Shown here: positions 9,282 to 16,800 of the stretch, in pieces
Layout: each line of letters begins with the position of its first letter
Numbering within the stretch: position 1 is the first letter of the stretch
Assembly (NCBI RefSeq): GCF_006016075.1
Contig: NZ_CP040093.1
Coordinates: forward strand, 2,397,501-2,461,500
Reading direction: 5' to 3'
DNA: 64,000 bases
Origin: Caloramator sp. E03
GTDB lineage: Bacteria > Bacillota > Clostridia > Clostridiales > Caloramatoraceae
Notes under the pieces: model-generated
Database searches by the model: none
Seen by the model: only the letters and a program-made list of their open reading frames with translations
What the model was told of the DNA's origin: nothing
Translations under genes and position numbers: made by a program

Positions 9282-9386
9282 TTTAATCCCTCCTTTAAAG
9301 ATATTTTAATCTTCAAAGGAGTATTATTTCCATTCTTGCTGGGGAAAAAATCTTCCCTTTTTCGGGTAATTTTATTTTACCAGTAA

Positions 9387-9430
9387 CAATGTATTACAAC
9401 AAAAGGCATGAGAGAATAGGGCACCTTTTC
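9387..9430 (+). pseudogene. 44-bp scrap of a REP-associated transposase gene
   Basis: Bases 9387-9430 are identical, over 44 bp, to 33418-33461 inside the REP-associated transposase gene (the region encoding MYYNKRHERIGHLF). Identity stops abruptly on the right at 9431; on the left it abuts the IS21 tip. It marks a recombination or deletion scar. Confidence 0.85.
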
Positions 9431-9838
9431 TAAGATGGTTAAGTTTTATATTTTATTTTTTAATCTAAATTTCATTTTTTAAATCTGAATTATATTAATT
9501 GAATAAAATTATTAATTAATTAGTATAAAAAAAAGAAATTTTTTTGAAATTACAAATGTTAAATTAAAATTAAACTAAATTAAGTATCAATGCTGATAAT
9601 TGACCTAGATAATCAAAATTTTGGATAAAGGAATTTTGGAAAAAATTCCAATATAAGAGGAGATGGTATAGATATTATATACCATACCTATTGGAAGGTA
9701 TTGTAAAAGTTAAGGGGAGAAGCATTTGAATTATGTAGTAAAAAATGCGATAAGGTATAACAGAAGGAATCATGTACCATGTAGTGATGGTTAAAAAATT
9801 GTTATTCAATCTATTAAAAAAAGAAAGGTGAGGTATGT
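9431..9838. promoter_or_regulatory. AT-rich leader of the first C-glycoside locus, with two dyads
   Basis: The stretch is non-coding and very AT-rich. Two adjacent inverted repeats stand out: ATGGTATA (9663-9670) with TATACCAT (9678-9685), perfect with a 7-base loop, and the overlapping ATACCT (9684-9689) with AGGTAT (9696-9701). They lie about 140-175 bases upstream of the first gene of the locus and are candidate operator sites. TTGACC at about 9600 with a GGATAA about 17 bp later is a possible weak promoter. The assignments are by pattern only. Confidence 0.4.
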
Positions 9839-10702
9839 ATGAATAAAATAATTGGTCCTAAACGAGGTGTTTCGCTTTATAGTTATTCAGGTGAATTTGG
9901 CATAACAATGGAATTAGAAGATTGTTTTAAGGATTTGTACGATATGGGGGCTTGTGGAATAGAAATTCTAGCAAATTCGCACATTGATAATTATCCAGAA
10001 TTAAGCGAAGAATTTGTTGAGAAGTGGCAGTATTTGTGCAATAAATATGAAATTGAGCCAGTAGAATATGGTCATTGGTTAGATACAAGGCTTTATCGTG
10101 ATAGAAATCTTACATTAAAAGAATGTTTGGAAATGTTGGAGCAGGATTTTAAAATTGCTAACAAACTTGGATTTCACATATTGAGGACAAAGCTTGGCGT
10201 CATAGATGATTTTTTGAATCCAGTTGAAAATTGGAGGGAAATAATTACAGCAGCTCTTCCTCTTGCAGAAAAATACAATGTGGTTATGTGCCCGGAAATT
10301 CATTTACCAACAATTCTATCGGATAAAATGGTAGAAGATTATGTGAATTTTATTATAAAAACTAATACAAAGAATTTTAGGTTAAATATTGATATGAGTG
10401 TATTTCAAAATCGTTTTGATTTAACCGAATTACCATATCCAGATGAAAGACATTCGGAGCCTGAAGAACTAATTCCATTGCTTCCTTATGTTAAGTGTAT
10501 TCATGCAAAATTCAATGCGATGGATGATAATTTTAATGAAATGACCATTCCATATCCACCTGTACTTGAAATTTTAAAGGAGCATAAATGGGACGGCTAT
10601 TTAATAAGCGAATACGAGGGAGTAAATAAAGACGTCCCAGGCTACACTTCACATGAGTTAAGAAAACATCATGTTATGATGAAACGGATATTGGGATATT
10701 AA
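9839..10702 (+). CDS. C-glycoside deglycosidase alpha-subunit-like TIM-barrel protein (DgpC/CarB/DfgA type), compact form
   Basis: This 287-residue sugar-isomerase/epimerase-like TIM barrel (xylose-isomerase-like fold) is followed by a DUF6379 gene and a Gfo/Idh oxidoreductase. That set defines C-glycoside deglycosidases, in which this subunit holds the catalytic metal and cleaves the C-C bond of a 3-oxo-glycoside. Probable metal ligands are E153 (CPEIH), D185 (NIDMS), H222 (IHAKF) and E258 (ISEYE). The N-terminus GVSLYSYSGEF matches the other two alpha copies at 41.7 and 44.2 kb. It lacks about 40-50 residues that those copies carry between the metal Asp and His. The start is ATG with AAAGGTGAGG upstream. 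The family and context are good; the substrate is unknown, and O-glycoside cleavage is also possible. Confidence 0.75.
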   Translation: MNKIIGPKRGVSLYSYSGEFGITMELEDCFKDLYDMGACGIEILANSHIDNYPELSEEFVEKWQYLCNKYEIEPVEYGHWLDTRLYRDRNLTLKECLEMLEQDFKIANKLGFHILRTKLGVIDDFLNPVENWREIITAALPLAEKYNVVMCPEIHLPTILSDKMVEDYVNFIIKTNTKNFRLNIDMSVFQNRFDLTELPYPDERHSEPEELIPLLPYVKCIHAKFNAMDDNFNEMTIPYPPVLEILKEHKWDGYLISEYEGVNKDVPGYTSHELRKHHVMMKRILGY

Positions 10703-10938
10703 AGTGGTCTATATACAACAAATAGACTGTGTAAGAAATGGCAATTTTAGTGTATGGGTATACATAAAAGAGCGGGAAAGTACAAGAATTAGAAAAAATC
10801 CGTATTAACTTTAAAATAATACTACAGTTATCTCATCTCAAAAGAAAACATAAAGGACAATCGTAAATCTTCTTTATTAAATTTTTATAAGGTGATACAG
10901 ATTTGTGTCTGTAATAATTATGCGAGGAGGAAGTAAAG
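10703..10938. other. Intergenic gap with a small dyad
   Basis: A 236-bp AT-rich gap separates the alpha and beta genes, unlike the tight spacing in the second locus. It holds the dyad ACAGA (10897-10901) with TCTGT (10908-10912) close to the next ribosome site. No terminator is obvious, so the beta gene may have its own regulated start or be read through. Confidence 0.3.
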
Positions 10939-11370
10939 ATGTTAGAGAAAGAAGTCATTCAATATAGAGGTTTTCATAACATATATGAAAACGGTGTTTG
11001 TGTAGGTTTTCAATTATGCATACGATCACCCTATTACCGTGGTGTCTGGTTGTCTCAGATTCGACCTGGTCGTGTAATTGTAGATGGCGAAATATTTCCA
11101 TGGGATACTATTATCTGGGTTATTAATGGCAGGGAGTATACTACTGATGAACTTTCTAAAAGTGGTCGAGAATTCTGGAGGCTTACTGAACCAGCAGTTC
11201 TAAAGGTAAAAAAACCTGGCGGACTAAAGCAAGGTTATCATGACGTTAGTGTACGGTTTGGTTTTAGCTCTTCTTATATGCCTCCATCTATGGATCAATT
11301 TAGTGATGATGCTGAATATACTACATTTAACGGGGGGACTTATTCTAGAAAGAATATGATAATTGTTTAA
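10939..11370 (+). CDS. DUF6379 protein: C-glycoside deglycosidase beta-subunit-like (DgpB/CarC/DfgB type)
   Basis: This is a 143-residue beta-rich protein with the family landmarks seen in all three copies in this window: GF near residue 23 followed by YYRGVWLS, then KPGGL, then a closing SSYMPP strand. In characterised C-glycoside deglycosidases the small DUF6379 subunit packs on the TIM-barrel subunit and is required for activity. Here it follows the compact alpha gene and precedes an oxidoreductase. The ribosome site GAGGAGG is strong. The function is inferred from family and context; the partner is most likely the product of the gene at 9839. Confidence 0.75.
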   Translation: MLEKEVIQYRGFHNIYENGVCVGFQLCIRSPYYRGVWLSQIRPGRVIVDGEIFPWDTIIWVINGREYTTDELSKSGREFWRLTEPAVLKVKKPGGLKQGYHDVSVRFGFSSSYMPPSMDQFSDDAEYTTFNGGTYSRKNMIIV

Positions 11371-11503
11371 AACAGAGGGGCTCAAAATGATTTGCAGTTA
11401 ATAGAAAAGCTGTCGCAAAATATATAAATATATAATTGCGAGTTAAGACTTAGTTTGGAATATGTTAACAAACAATTAAAACTAAAAATGAAAGGTGAAT
11501 TTT

Positions 11504-12553
11504 ATGGATATTCATTTAGGTATTATCGGATATGGAGGAATGGGAAAATGGCATGCTAAAAATGCTGCAAGAGCTGCTGGCGTAAAAGTAGCTGCTGTTT
11601 GTGATATTGATGAGGAAAAAATTAAAGAAGGTACAAAAGATGGATTTGTTACCTATTCTTCTGCTGAAGAACTTCTAGCAGATTCAAATGTTAATACTGT
11701 TGTGTTGACTGTACCGAATCATTTACATAAAGAAATGTGCTTAAAAGCTGCTGTTGCTAAAAAAAATGTTATTACAGAAAAACCTGCAGCATTAAGTGTG
11801 GCTGAACTTGATGAAATGGAATCAATATGCAAAAAAGAGGGGGTATTCCTTACTGTTCATCAAAATAGAAGATGGGATAAAGATATGCTCATTATAAAAA
11901 AAATTTATGAGGAAGGGATTTTAGGCAAAATTTTTAGTATTGAATCTAAGTTGCATTCAGCAAATGGGTATATGCACGAATGGCATTTGTATAAAAAGTA
12001 TGGTGGTGGCATGCTCTACGATTGGGGGCCTCATCTAATCGACCAAATACTTTTTATGATGCCCAATGCGAAAATAAAAAGTTTATACGCAGATATAAAG
12101 AATGTATTGCATGAGGAAGTTGATGATTATTTTAAAATATTAATGAAGATGGATAATGGTATAACGGTGCATATAGAGCTTTCAACATATATGTTAAAAT
12201 ATGCTCCACGTTGGGTTGTGGGAGGAGATAAAGGAACAGCCGTGATAAACAGTTTCGCTTGTGATGGTACGATTTACCGTACGGGCAAGCTTCTCGAAAA
12301 GCTACCGCCACAAATCACTGAGACAATAGCAGGTCCGACAAGGCAGTTCGCTCCGGTTCCTCCTGGAGGGATCATAGAAGAGCCTTTGCCACAAGTAGAA
12401 TCAGACTGGGTAGATTTTTATAAAAATGTCAGAGATGTGTTAAACGGTAAAGCAGAGTCTCTTATTAAGATTTCAGAGGTGCGCAGAGTATTAGCAGTTA
12501 TGGAGGCAGTAAGGCGATCGGCAGAAAGTGGTGAAGCTATCGCCTTTGAATAA
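11504..12553 (+). CDS. Gfo/Idh/MocA-family oxidoreductase, paired with the deglycosidase subunits
   Basis: This is a 349-residue NAD(P)-dependent dehydrogenase. The Rossmann motif is GIIGYGGMGKWHA (residues 6-18), the catalytic Lys is K93 in TEKPA, and YDWGPHLID (H177) matches the family's substrate-site His. It is a close paralogue of the gene at 38816 (shared GGGMLYDWG, SGPTR/AGPTR segment and MEA...SA..G ending). In C-glycoside catabolism a Gfo/Idh enzyme (DgpA type) oxidises the sugar C3 hydroxyl before C-C cleavage. I chose the ATG at 11504 with AAAGGTG upstream over the GTG at 11495. The exact substrate and reaction direction are not visible. Confidence 0.8.
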   Translation: MDIHLGIIGYGGMGKWHAKNAARAAGVKVAAVCDIDEEKIKEGTKDGFVTYSSAEELLADSNVNTVVLTVPNHLHKEMCLKAAVAKKNVITEKPAALSVAELDEMESICKKEGVFLTVHQNRRWDKDMLIIKKIYEEGILGKIFSIESKLHSANGYMHEWHLYKKYGGGMLYDWGPHLIDQILFMMPNAKIKSLYADIKNVLHEEVDDYFKILMKMDNGITVHIELSTYMLKYAPRWVVGGDKGTAVINSFACDGTIYRTGKLLEKLPPQITETIAGPTRQFAPVPPGGIIEEPLPQVESDWVDFYKNVRDVLNGKAESLIKISEVRRVLAVMEAVRRSAESGEAIAFE

Positions 12554-12612
12554 AATAAGAATAAGAACGAAATATGATTTGTTATACAGCAAAATAAATT
12601 TCATTCCATAAT

Positions 12613-12663
12613 CCCGTAGTAAATGCAGGATAATCCCTGCTTTACTGCGGGGTTTGTTTTTTT
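12613..12663 (+). terminator. Rho-independent terminator of the first C-glycoside locus
   Basis: CCCGTAGTAAA-t-GCAGG (12613-12629) pairs with CCTGC-TTTACTGCGGG (12637-12652) around a short loop and is followed by a T-rich run. It closes the 9.8-12.6 kb locus. Confidence 0.85.
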
Positions 12664-12809
12664 GAAGCAAGAAAAATATATTATTTTATTGAATAAAAGA
12701 AAATAGAGCAGAAAAATAAGTAACTGCTATTTCTGAATATAGATTAAAGAAGCTTTTTTCAGTTTCCTAAAAGAAATAGATAAAATTAATAGAAACATTA
12801 TACAAGCAG

Positions 12810-12903
12810 AGGGACGGTTACTTATTTCATACACAATATCTTCAAAATTAGGGGGCCATCCATAAAATATTATGTTTATTTAATATAATAAGTAACCGTC
12901 CCT
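12810..12903. repeat. Miniature inverted-repeat element, copy 1
   Basis: The 94-bp unit has terminal inverted repeats AGGGACGGTTACTTATT and AATAAGTAACCGTCCCT. Its core matches the copy at 63833-63929 closely (CATACACAATATCT, CAAAAT.AGGGGG, TAAAATATTATGT). A reverse-oriented relative lies at 34340-34418. The same terminal sequence flanks the REP-associated transposase gene at 33.2 kb. Confidence 0.85.
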
Positions 12904-12940
12904 CCTGTTATAAAAGTGAGGCTTCTAATTACGTTTACCA

Positions 12941-12960
12941 AGGGACAGTTAATTATTTTT
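12941..12960. repeat. Degenerate half copy of the same repeat end
   Basis: AGGGACAGTTAATTATTTTT differs from the repeat end at two positions. It lies about 40 bp beyond copy 1. Confidence 0.6.
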
Positions 12961-13195
12961 TATATTTAAGATACAATTAGTACAAGCTATTAGATAAGAA
13001 TACAGTTAATATTTATTTTAATTTTTTAAAAGTCAATTAATAATATATGTTTTTAAAAATGTTTTTTAATATAATATATATTAAAGATATGTAGTAAAAA
13101 AGTTGAAAATAATAGAATAGAAAATAGAAGTATAGGTTAGTATAATCTTCATATATATGGCTATAAAATAAACTAACACAAAGGAGGATAATGTA

Positions 13196-15829
13196 ATGAA
13201 AACTGCAAAGGAAACTATTTACGAATTCATACAAAAGGAAATATATGGTAAAAGTGAAAATAAAAATGGTCTGGAAACAAAAACTATTGCTGAATCATTA
13301 GGCATGCAGCGTTCAAATGTAAGTGCTATATTAAATGAATTAGTAAAAGAAGGGAAACTCATTAAAACATCAACAAGACCAGTTTATTATAAAATACCTG
13401 AACAAACTCATAAAAGTACAGAAAAATCATGTTTTACCAGATTAATTGGGCATAATGGTAGTTTAAGAAATGCTATTCAATTAGCAAAAGCTGCAATATT
13501 ATATTTTCCTTCTAGCTTAAATGTTTTATTATCTTCTAAGCCTGGATGTGGGACAACTTATTTTGCTTCTTTGATGTTTGAATTTGCAAAAGAAATGAAT
13601 GTTTTGTCTAAAGATGCTCCTTATATAAAAATTGATTGTAGGCATTATTCAAAGAATATTTCCGTATTAAATGATGAAATCTTTGGTATTAATGGAAATT
13701 TAAATAATAGCTGTTTTGCAAGAGCGCAGGGAGGAATGCTCTTTATTGATAATGTTGATTTATTAGATGCAAAACAACAAAGCTGTCTATTTGGGTTTTT
13801 GGATACAGGAAAGATTTATTCAGAAGATAAATCTAAGTCATTAGATTGTAGTAATTTGTTTTTAGTATTATCCTGTTCACCACAAAGCAACTTACATATT
13901 AATCGTATGATTCCTGTTACTATAGAACTGCCTGAATTAAAAGATCGTCCCTTAGAGGAACGATTTGATCTTATTAATCATTTTTTTCTGCTTGAAGCAT
14001 CAAGTTCAAACCGTTGCATTAAAGTTACTGATGAATCAATTAAAGCATTGCTTTTATCGGATTTTAATCATAATGTTAAAGAATTGCAGCTTAATATTAA
14101 AGCTGCATGTGCCAATGCTTATGTAAGGGTAGTTAATGAGCCAGAGCAGGATATTTGTGTATGTATCAATGATTTTAAGGGCCAGATTAGAAGGAGTCTG
14201 TTGAAATTAAAAGGCAGTGATAATGAAATAGATGTAATAATAGGAAGCAGGGAAACAATTATTTATGACAAAAATACTGCTAATCAGGGAGATTATTATT
14301 CGAATTCTTTAGTAGATATGTATTCTGAAATTAAAAAACAGTATGATGATTTATCAAATCTGGGGATTAATGATAGGGGAATTAAAAATGTTATAAATAA
14401 TCATATTCGTAATTTATTGAAAAGATATAGTTATTATAACTGGATTAATAACTCAAATAATTTGGAGCAGCTTTCAAAAATTGTAGATCCAAAGATAATA
14501 GATATTGTTACTAATTTTTTAAATGCTTGCAAAAAAGAACTTGGAACAAATTTAAGGCCAAATGTATTTTATGGTCTTTGTTTACATATTAATTCATTGT
14601 TAACTTTAAATTTTAGCCAGCCACGAATTGATAATGATCAAATTGTTAAAATTGTTCAGAACTACCCACAAGAGTATGCAGCCAGTGTACAATTTGCTGC
14701 AATTTTAAAAGAAAAGATGAATTTGGACTTACCTATTCATGAGATTGTTTTGATTGCTATGTTTTTAATTGAAAGCGATGAGAATAATGACGATGGACAC
14801 CCTGTTTTGCTTTACATTATGCATGGCAGTGGAACTGCTTCTTCTTTAAAAGATGTTACTAATAGTTTAACCCAATGCAATAATGCATATAGCTATGATT
14901 TAGCTTTAAATATTGGAACAAAACAAGCTATGGAAGAGATTAAGGCTCTGATTAAAAAAATAGATACTGGAAAAGGAGTTATAGTTATATATGATATGGG
15001 CTCCATTAAGACAATGCTTGAAACAATATCAGAAGAAATAGATGTAAAAATAAGATATATTAATATTCCTATCACATTAATAGGAATTAATATTGCAAGA
15101 AAATGCTTAATGGAAAGTGATATTGATTATATCTACCACATAGCTAATTTAGAAATGAACAACTTGCAGAAAAATGAAAAGAAGCATAACAGTATTATTA
15201 TTACTCTGTGTCATACAGGAGAAGGAGGTGCAATGCAATTAAAGCTCTATATAGATAATTATTCAAAACTTGGAATGAAGACAATAGCTCTTGCAATATC
15301 CAATCGCGATGAACTTTTAAGAGAAGTTTTAGAACTAAAAAAAACATATCATATTCACAGCTTTGTTGGAACCTATGATCCCAAGCTGTTTGGTATTCCA
15401 TTTATTCCTATACAAAAGATTTTTGAAAGCCCTAAAGAAGATTTAGATCGTGTTTTAATGTTTGAACCACTTAGTTCATCATCTATTAACTATAATGATA
15501 TATATCAGTATTTAGAAGAACAATTTAAGTATACTTCAATATCTAAGCTTAAAGCTGTATTACCGGAAATTATTGATAAATTTAGTATGCTCTACTCATT
15601 AACTGAAGAACAAAGAGTTGGATTATTTATGCATTTAGCTTGTTTAGTAGAAAGATTATTAGAAGGTAAGGCAGTTACTAATAATGCTGATAAAAATAAA
15701 ATAATTTCAATATTTGAAGAGGATTATAATGCCATTGTTAGAATTTTAAAAACCTTGGAAAAGACATTTAAGATAATAATAAATGATGATGAAATTGCTA
15801 ATATTATAATGATTATTAAAAAGATATAA
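13196..15829 (+). CDS. LevR-like PTS-controlled transcriptional activator
   Basis: This 877-residue regulator starts with a winged HTH (residues 25-65, TIAESLGMQRSNVSAILNEL). A AAA+-like module follows (about 80-300), then a PRD (about 380-535), an EIIA-Man-like domain (LLYIMHGSGTASS), an EIIB-like segment (TLCHTGEGG) and a C-terminal PRD. This is LevR architecture, in which PTS phosphorylation of His residues tunes activity. The AAA+ module is unusual: Walker A is SSKPGCGTTY, and the sigma-54-contacting GAFTGA loop is absent between DEIFG and ARAQGGMLFIDN. Activation through sigma-54 is therefore doubtful. It directly precedes the PTS genes it presumably controls. The ATG has AAGGAGG upstream. 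Confidence 0.85.
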   Translation: MKTAKETIYEFIQKEIYGKSENKNGLETKTIAESLGMQRSNVSAILNELVKEGKLIKTSTRPVYYKIPEQTHKSTEKSCFTRLIGHNGSLRNAIQLAKAAILYFPSSLNVLLSSKPGCGTTYFASLMFEFAKEMNVLSKDAPYIKIDCRHYSKNISVLNDEIFGINGNLNNSCFARAQGGMLFIDNVDLLDAKQQSCLFGFLDTGKIYSEDKSKSLDCSNLFLVLSCSPQSNLHINRMIPVTIELPELKDRPLEERFDLINHFFLLEASSSNRCIKVTDESIKALLLSDFNHNVKELQLNIKAACANAYVRVVNEPEQDICVCINDFKGQIRRSLLKLKGSDNEIDVIIGSRETIIYDKNTANQGDYYSNSLVDMYSEIKKQYDDLSNLGINDRGIKNVINNHIRNLLKRYSYYNWINNSNNLEQLSKIVDPKIIDIVTNFLNACKKELGTNLRPNVFYGLCLHINSLLTLNFSQPRIDNDQIVKIVQNYPQEYAASVQFAAILKEKMNLDLPIHEIVLIAMFLIESDENNDDGHPVLLYIMHGSGTASSLKDVTNSLTQCNNAYSYDLALNIGTKQAMEEIKALIKKIDTGKGVIVIYDMGSIKTMLETISEEIDVKIRYINIPITLIGINIARKCLMESDIDYIYHIANLEMNNLQKNEKKHNSIIITLCHTGEGGAMQLKLYIDNYSKLGMKTIALAISNRDELLREVLELKKTYHIHSFVGTYDPKLFGIPFIPIQKIFESPKEDLDRVLMFEPLSSSSINYNDIYQYLEEQFKYTSISKLKAVLPEIIDKFSMLYSLTEEQRVGLFMHLACLVERLLEGKAVTNNADKNKIISIFEEDYNAIVRILKTLEKTFKIIINDDEIANIIMIIKKI

Positions 15830-15837
15830 AAAAATAT

Positions 15838-15877
15838 AAAGATATACCTTGTTAAATAAATGGGTATATCTTTTTTT
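15838..15877 (+). terminator. Terminator after the LevR-like gene
   Basis: AAAGATATACC (15838-15848) pairs with GGTATATC plus T residues (15863-15877). The structure ends in seven or more T. It separates the regulator from the PTS operon, which therefore needs its own promoter. Confidence 0.75.
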
Positions 15878-15933
15878 ATAGAGTTATATCTCTTATATAA
15901 AATCTAAAAAATTATACTTATATATAGTGCAAC

Positions 15934-16104
15934 TATACACTATATAAAAAATTAAATAAAAATTTATACACTAAGTTTTAATACTGTTGGTGTTTATAAA
16001 AAAAGAGTGTTTCTTTTAATATATACTAAATATACACTATATAAAAAGTGTTTTTTTATTTACTTTTGGGCATTTTGACAGAAGTAAGCTTTATACACTA
16101 AAAT
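15934..16104 (+). promoter_or_regulatory. PTS operon promoter with four TATACACTA repeats
   Basis: TATACACTA occurs four times on the same strand: 15934, 15965, 16031 and 16092. The first and third copies extend identically through TATATAAAAA. A sigma-70-like promoter TTGACA (16075-16080), 18-bp spacer, TAAAAT (16099-16104) overlaps the fourth copy. The repeats are good candidates for binding sites of the LevR-like protein. I found no -24/-12 (GG-N10-GC) sigma-54 promoter here, which agrees with the regulator's lost GAFTGA loop. Confidence 0.6.
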
Positions 16105-16153
16105 AAAGTTAATCCCAAAAGAATTAAACAGTATAAAAAAGGAGGAATATTAT

Positions 16154-16462
16154 ATGCACGATACAAACGATATGATATCAATGACGATTATTGCAAATTC
16201 GGGAGATGCACGTTCTTATGCCTTTCAAGCATTACAAGAAGCTAAATTAGGAAATTTTGAAGCAGCAGAGCAGCTTTTGGCTAAATCTAAAGAATCAGAA
16301 AATATAGCTCATAAAGCACAAACGGAGCTATTATTTAAAGAAGCTAATGGTGATAAGCAGGATGTTAATGTATTACTTGTTCATGCACAGGATCATTTGA
16401 TGACAAGTATGCTTGCAGCTGAACTTATTAAAGAAATTATTTTATTATATAAAAATAAATAA
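16154..16462 (+). CDS. PTS lactose/cellobiose-family EIIA
   Basis: This is a 102-residue, all-helical phosphocarrier. The phosphorylated His is H77 in LLVHAQDHLMTSM, the family signature. It takes phosphate from HPr and passes it to the EIIB encoded 18 bp downstream. The length is typical for the family. It is the first gene of a PTS-GH1 operon, with AAGGAGG before the ATG. Expression is probably under the LevR-like regulator upstream. Confidence 0.93.
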   Translation: MHDTNDMISMTIIANSGDARSYAFQALQEAKLGNFEAAEQLLAKSKESENIAHKAQTELLFKEANGDKQDVNVLLVHAQDHLMTSMLAAELIKEIILLYKNK

Positions 16463-16480
16463 AATAAGGGGGAAAATGGT

Positions 16481-16786
16481 ATGAAAATCTTATTAGTATG
16501 TGCTGGAGGAATGTCAACAAGTATCCTCATGAAAAAAATGGAAAGCTATTGGAAGGAGGCAGGAGAAGAACTTGAGATTAAAGCAGTAGGATTAGGAGAG
16601 TATCAAGATGTATATCAAAATTATGATATTGTTCTGGTAGGCCCTCAAGTATCATATCGATTAAATGAAATAAAGGAAAATACAGGATTACCCTGTGCTG
16701 CAATACAATCCTTTGATTATGCTGTTGCAAATTGTCCTAATATTATGAAATTAGCAAAAAAATTATTTGAAGAAAAAAATAAGTAA
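16481..16786 (+). CDS. PTS lactose/cellobiose-family EIIB
   Basis: This 101-residue protein has the cysteine P-loop at its N-terminus: C7 in LLVCAGGMSTS is the phosphorylated residue. It receives phosphate from EIIA and gives it to the incoming sugar on EIIC. The start has GGGGGAAAA upstream. It lies between the EIIA and EIIC genes with 14-18 bp gaps, so the three are co-transcribed. Confidence 0.93.
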   Translation: MKILLVCAGGMSTSILMKKMESYWKEAGEELEIKAVGLGEYQDVYQNYDIVLVGPQVSYRLNEIKENTGLPCAAIQSFDYAVANCPNIMKLAKKLFEEKNK

Positions 16787-16800
16787 GGAGAGTGAGTGAA

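Larger units (their letters stand above)
5354..9388 (-). mobile_element. IS21-family element, carrying an IS256-type insertion
   Basis: The two tips read inward as TGTTATTG (5354) and TGTTACTG (9388). Each is followed about 30 bases further in by GGGAAGATTTTTTCCCC, so the ends form long imperfect inverted repeats with internal sub-repeats, as expected for IS21. Between them, on the minus strand, lie istA and istB, which overlap. An IS256-family transposase gene sits just beyond istB, making the element about 4.0 kb. The flanks do not match each other: ISLre2 on the left and a REP-transposase scrap on the right. No target-site duplication is visible. Confidence 0.75.
12664..13195. other. Gene-free stretch with mobile repeats and the regulator leader
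   Basis: This 530-bp AT-rich gap holds one complete miniature repeat element (12810-12903), one degenerate half copy (12941-12960), and a very AT-rich leader upstream of the PTS regulator. I see no gene on either strand: the antisense frame at 13037-13234 has no ribosome site and low-complexity composition. Confidence 0.5.

Noticed and set aside
9431-9838. Riboswitch or structured RNA in the leader of the first C-glycoside locus
   Set aside because: Only short dyads are present; no conserved riboswitch core or terminator/antiterminator pair could be recognised.
13037-13234. Antisense 65-codon frame before the LevR-like gene
   Set aside because: Low-complexity Tyr/Phe-rich translation of AT-rich DNA, no ribosome site, and it overlaps the regulator start.
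16020-16110. Sigma-54 promoter before the PTS genes
   Set aside because: No GG-N10-GC element was found; TTGACA with an 18-bp spacer and TAAAAT fits better.
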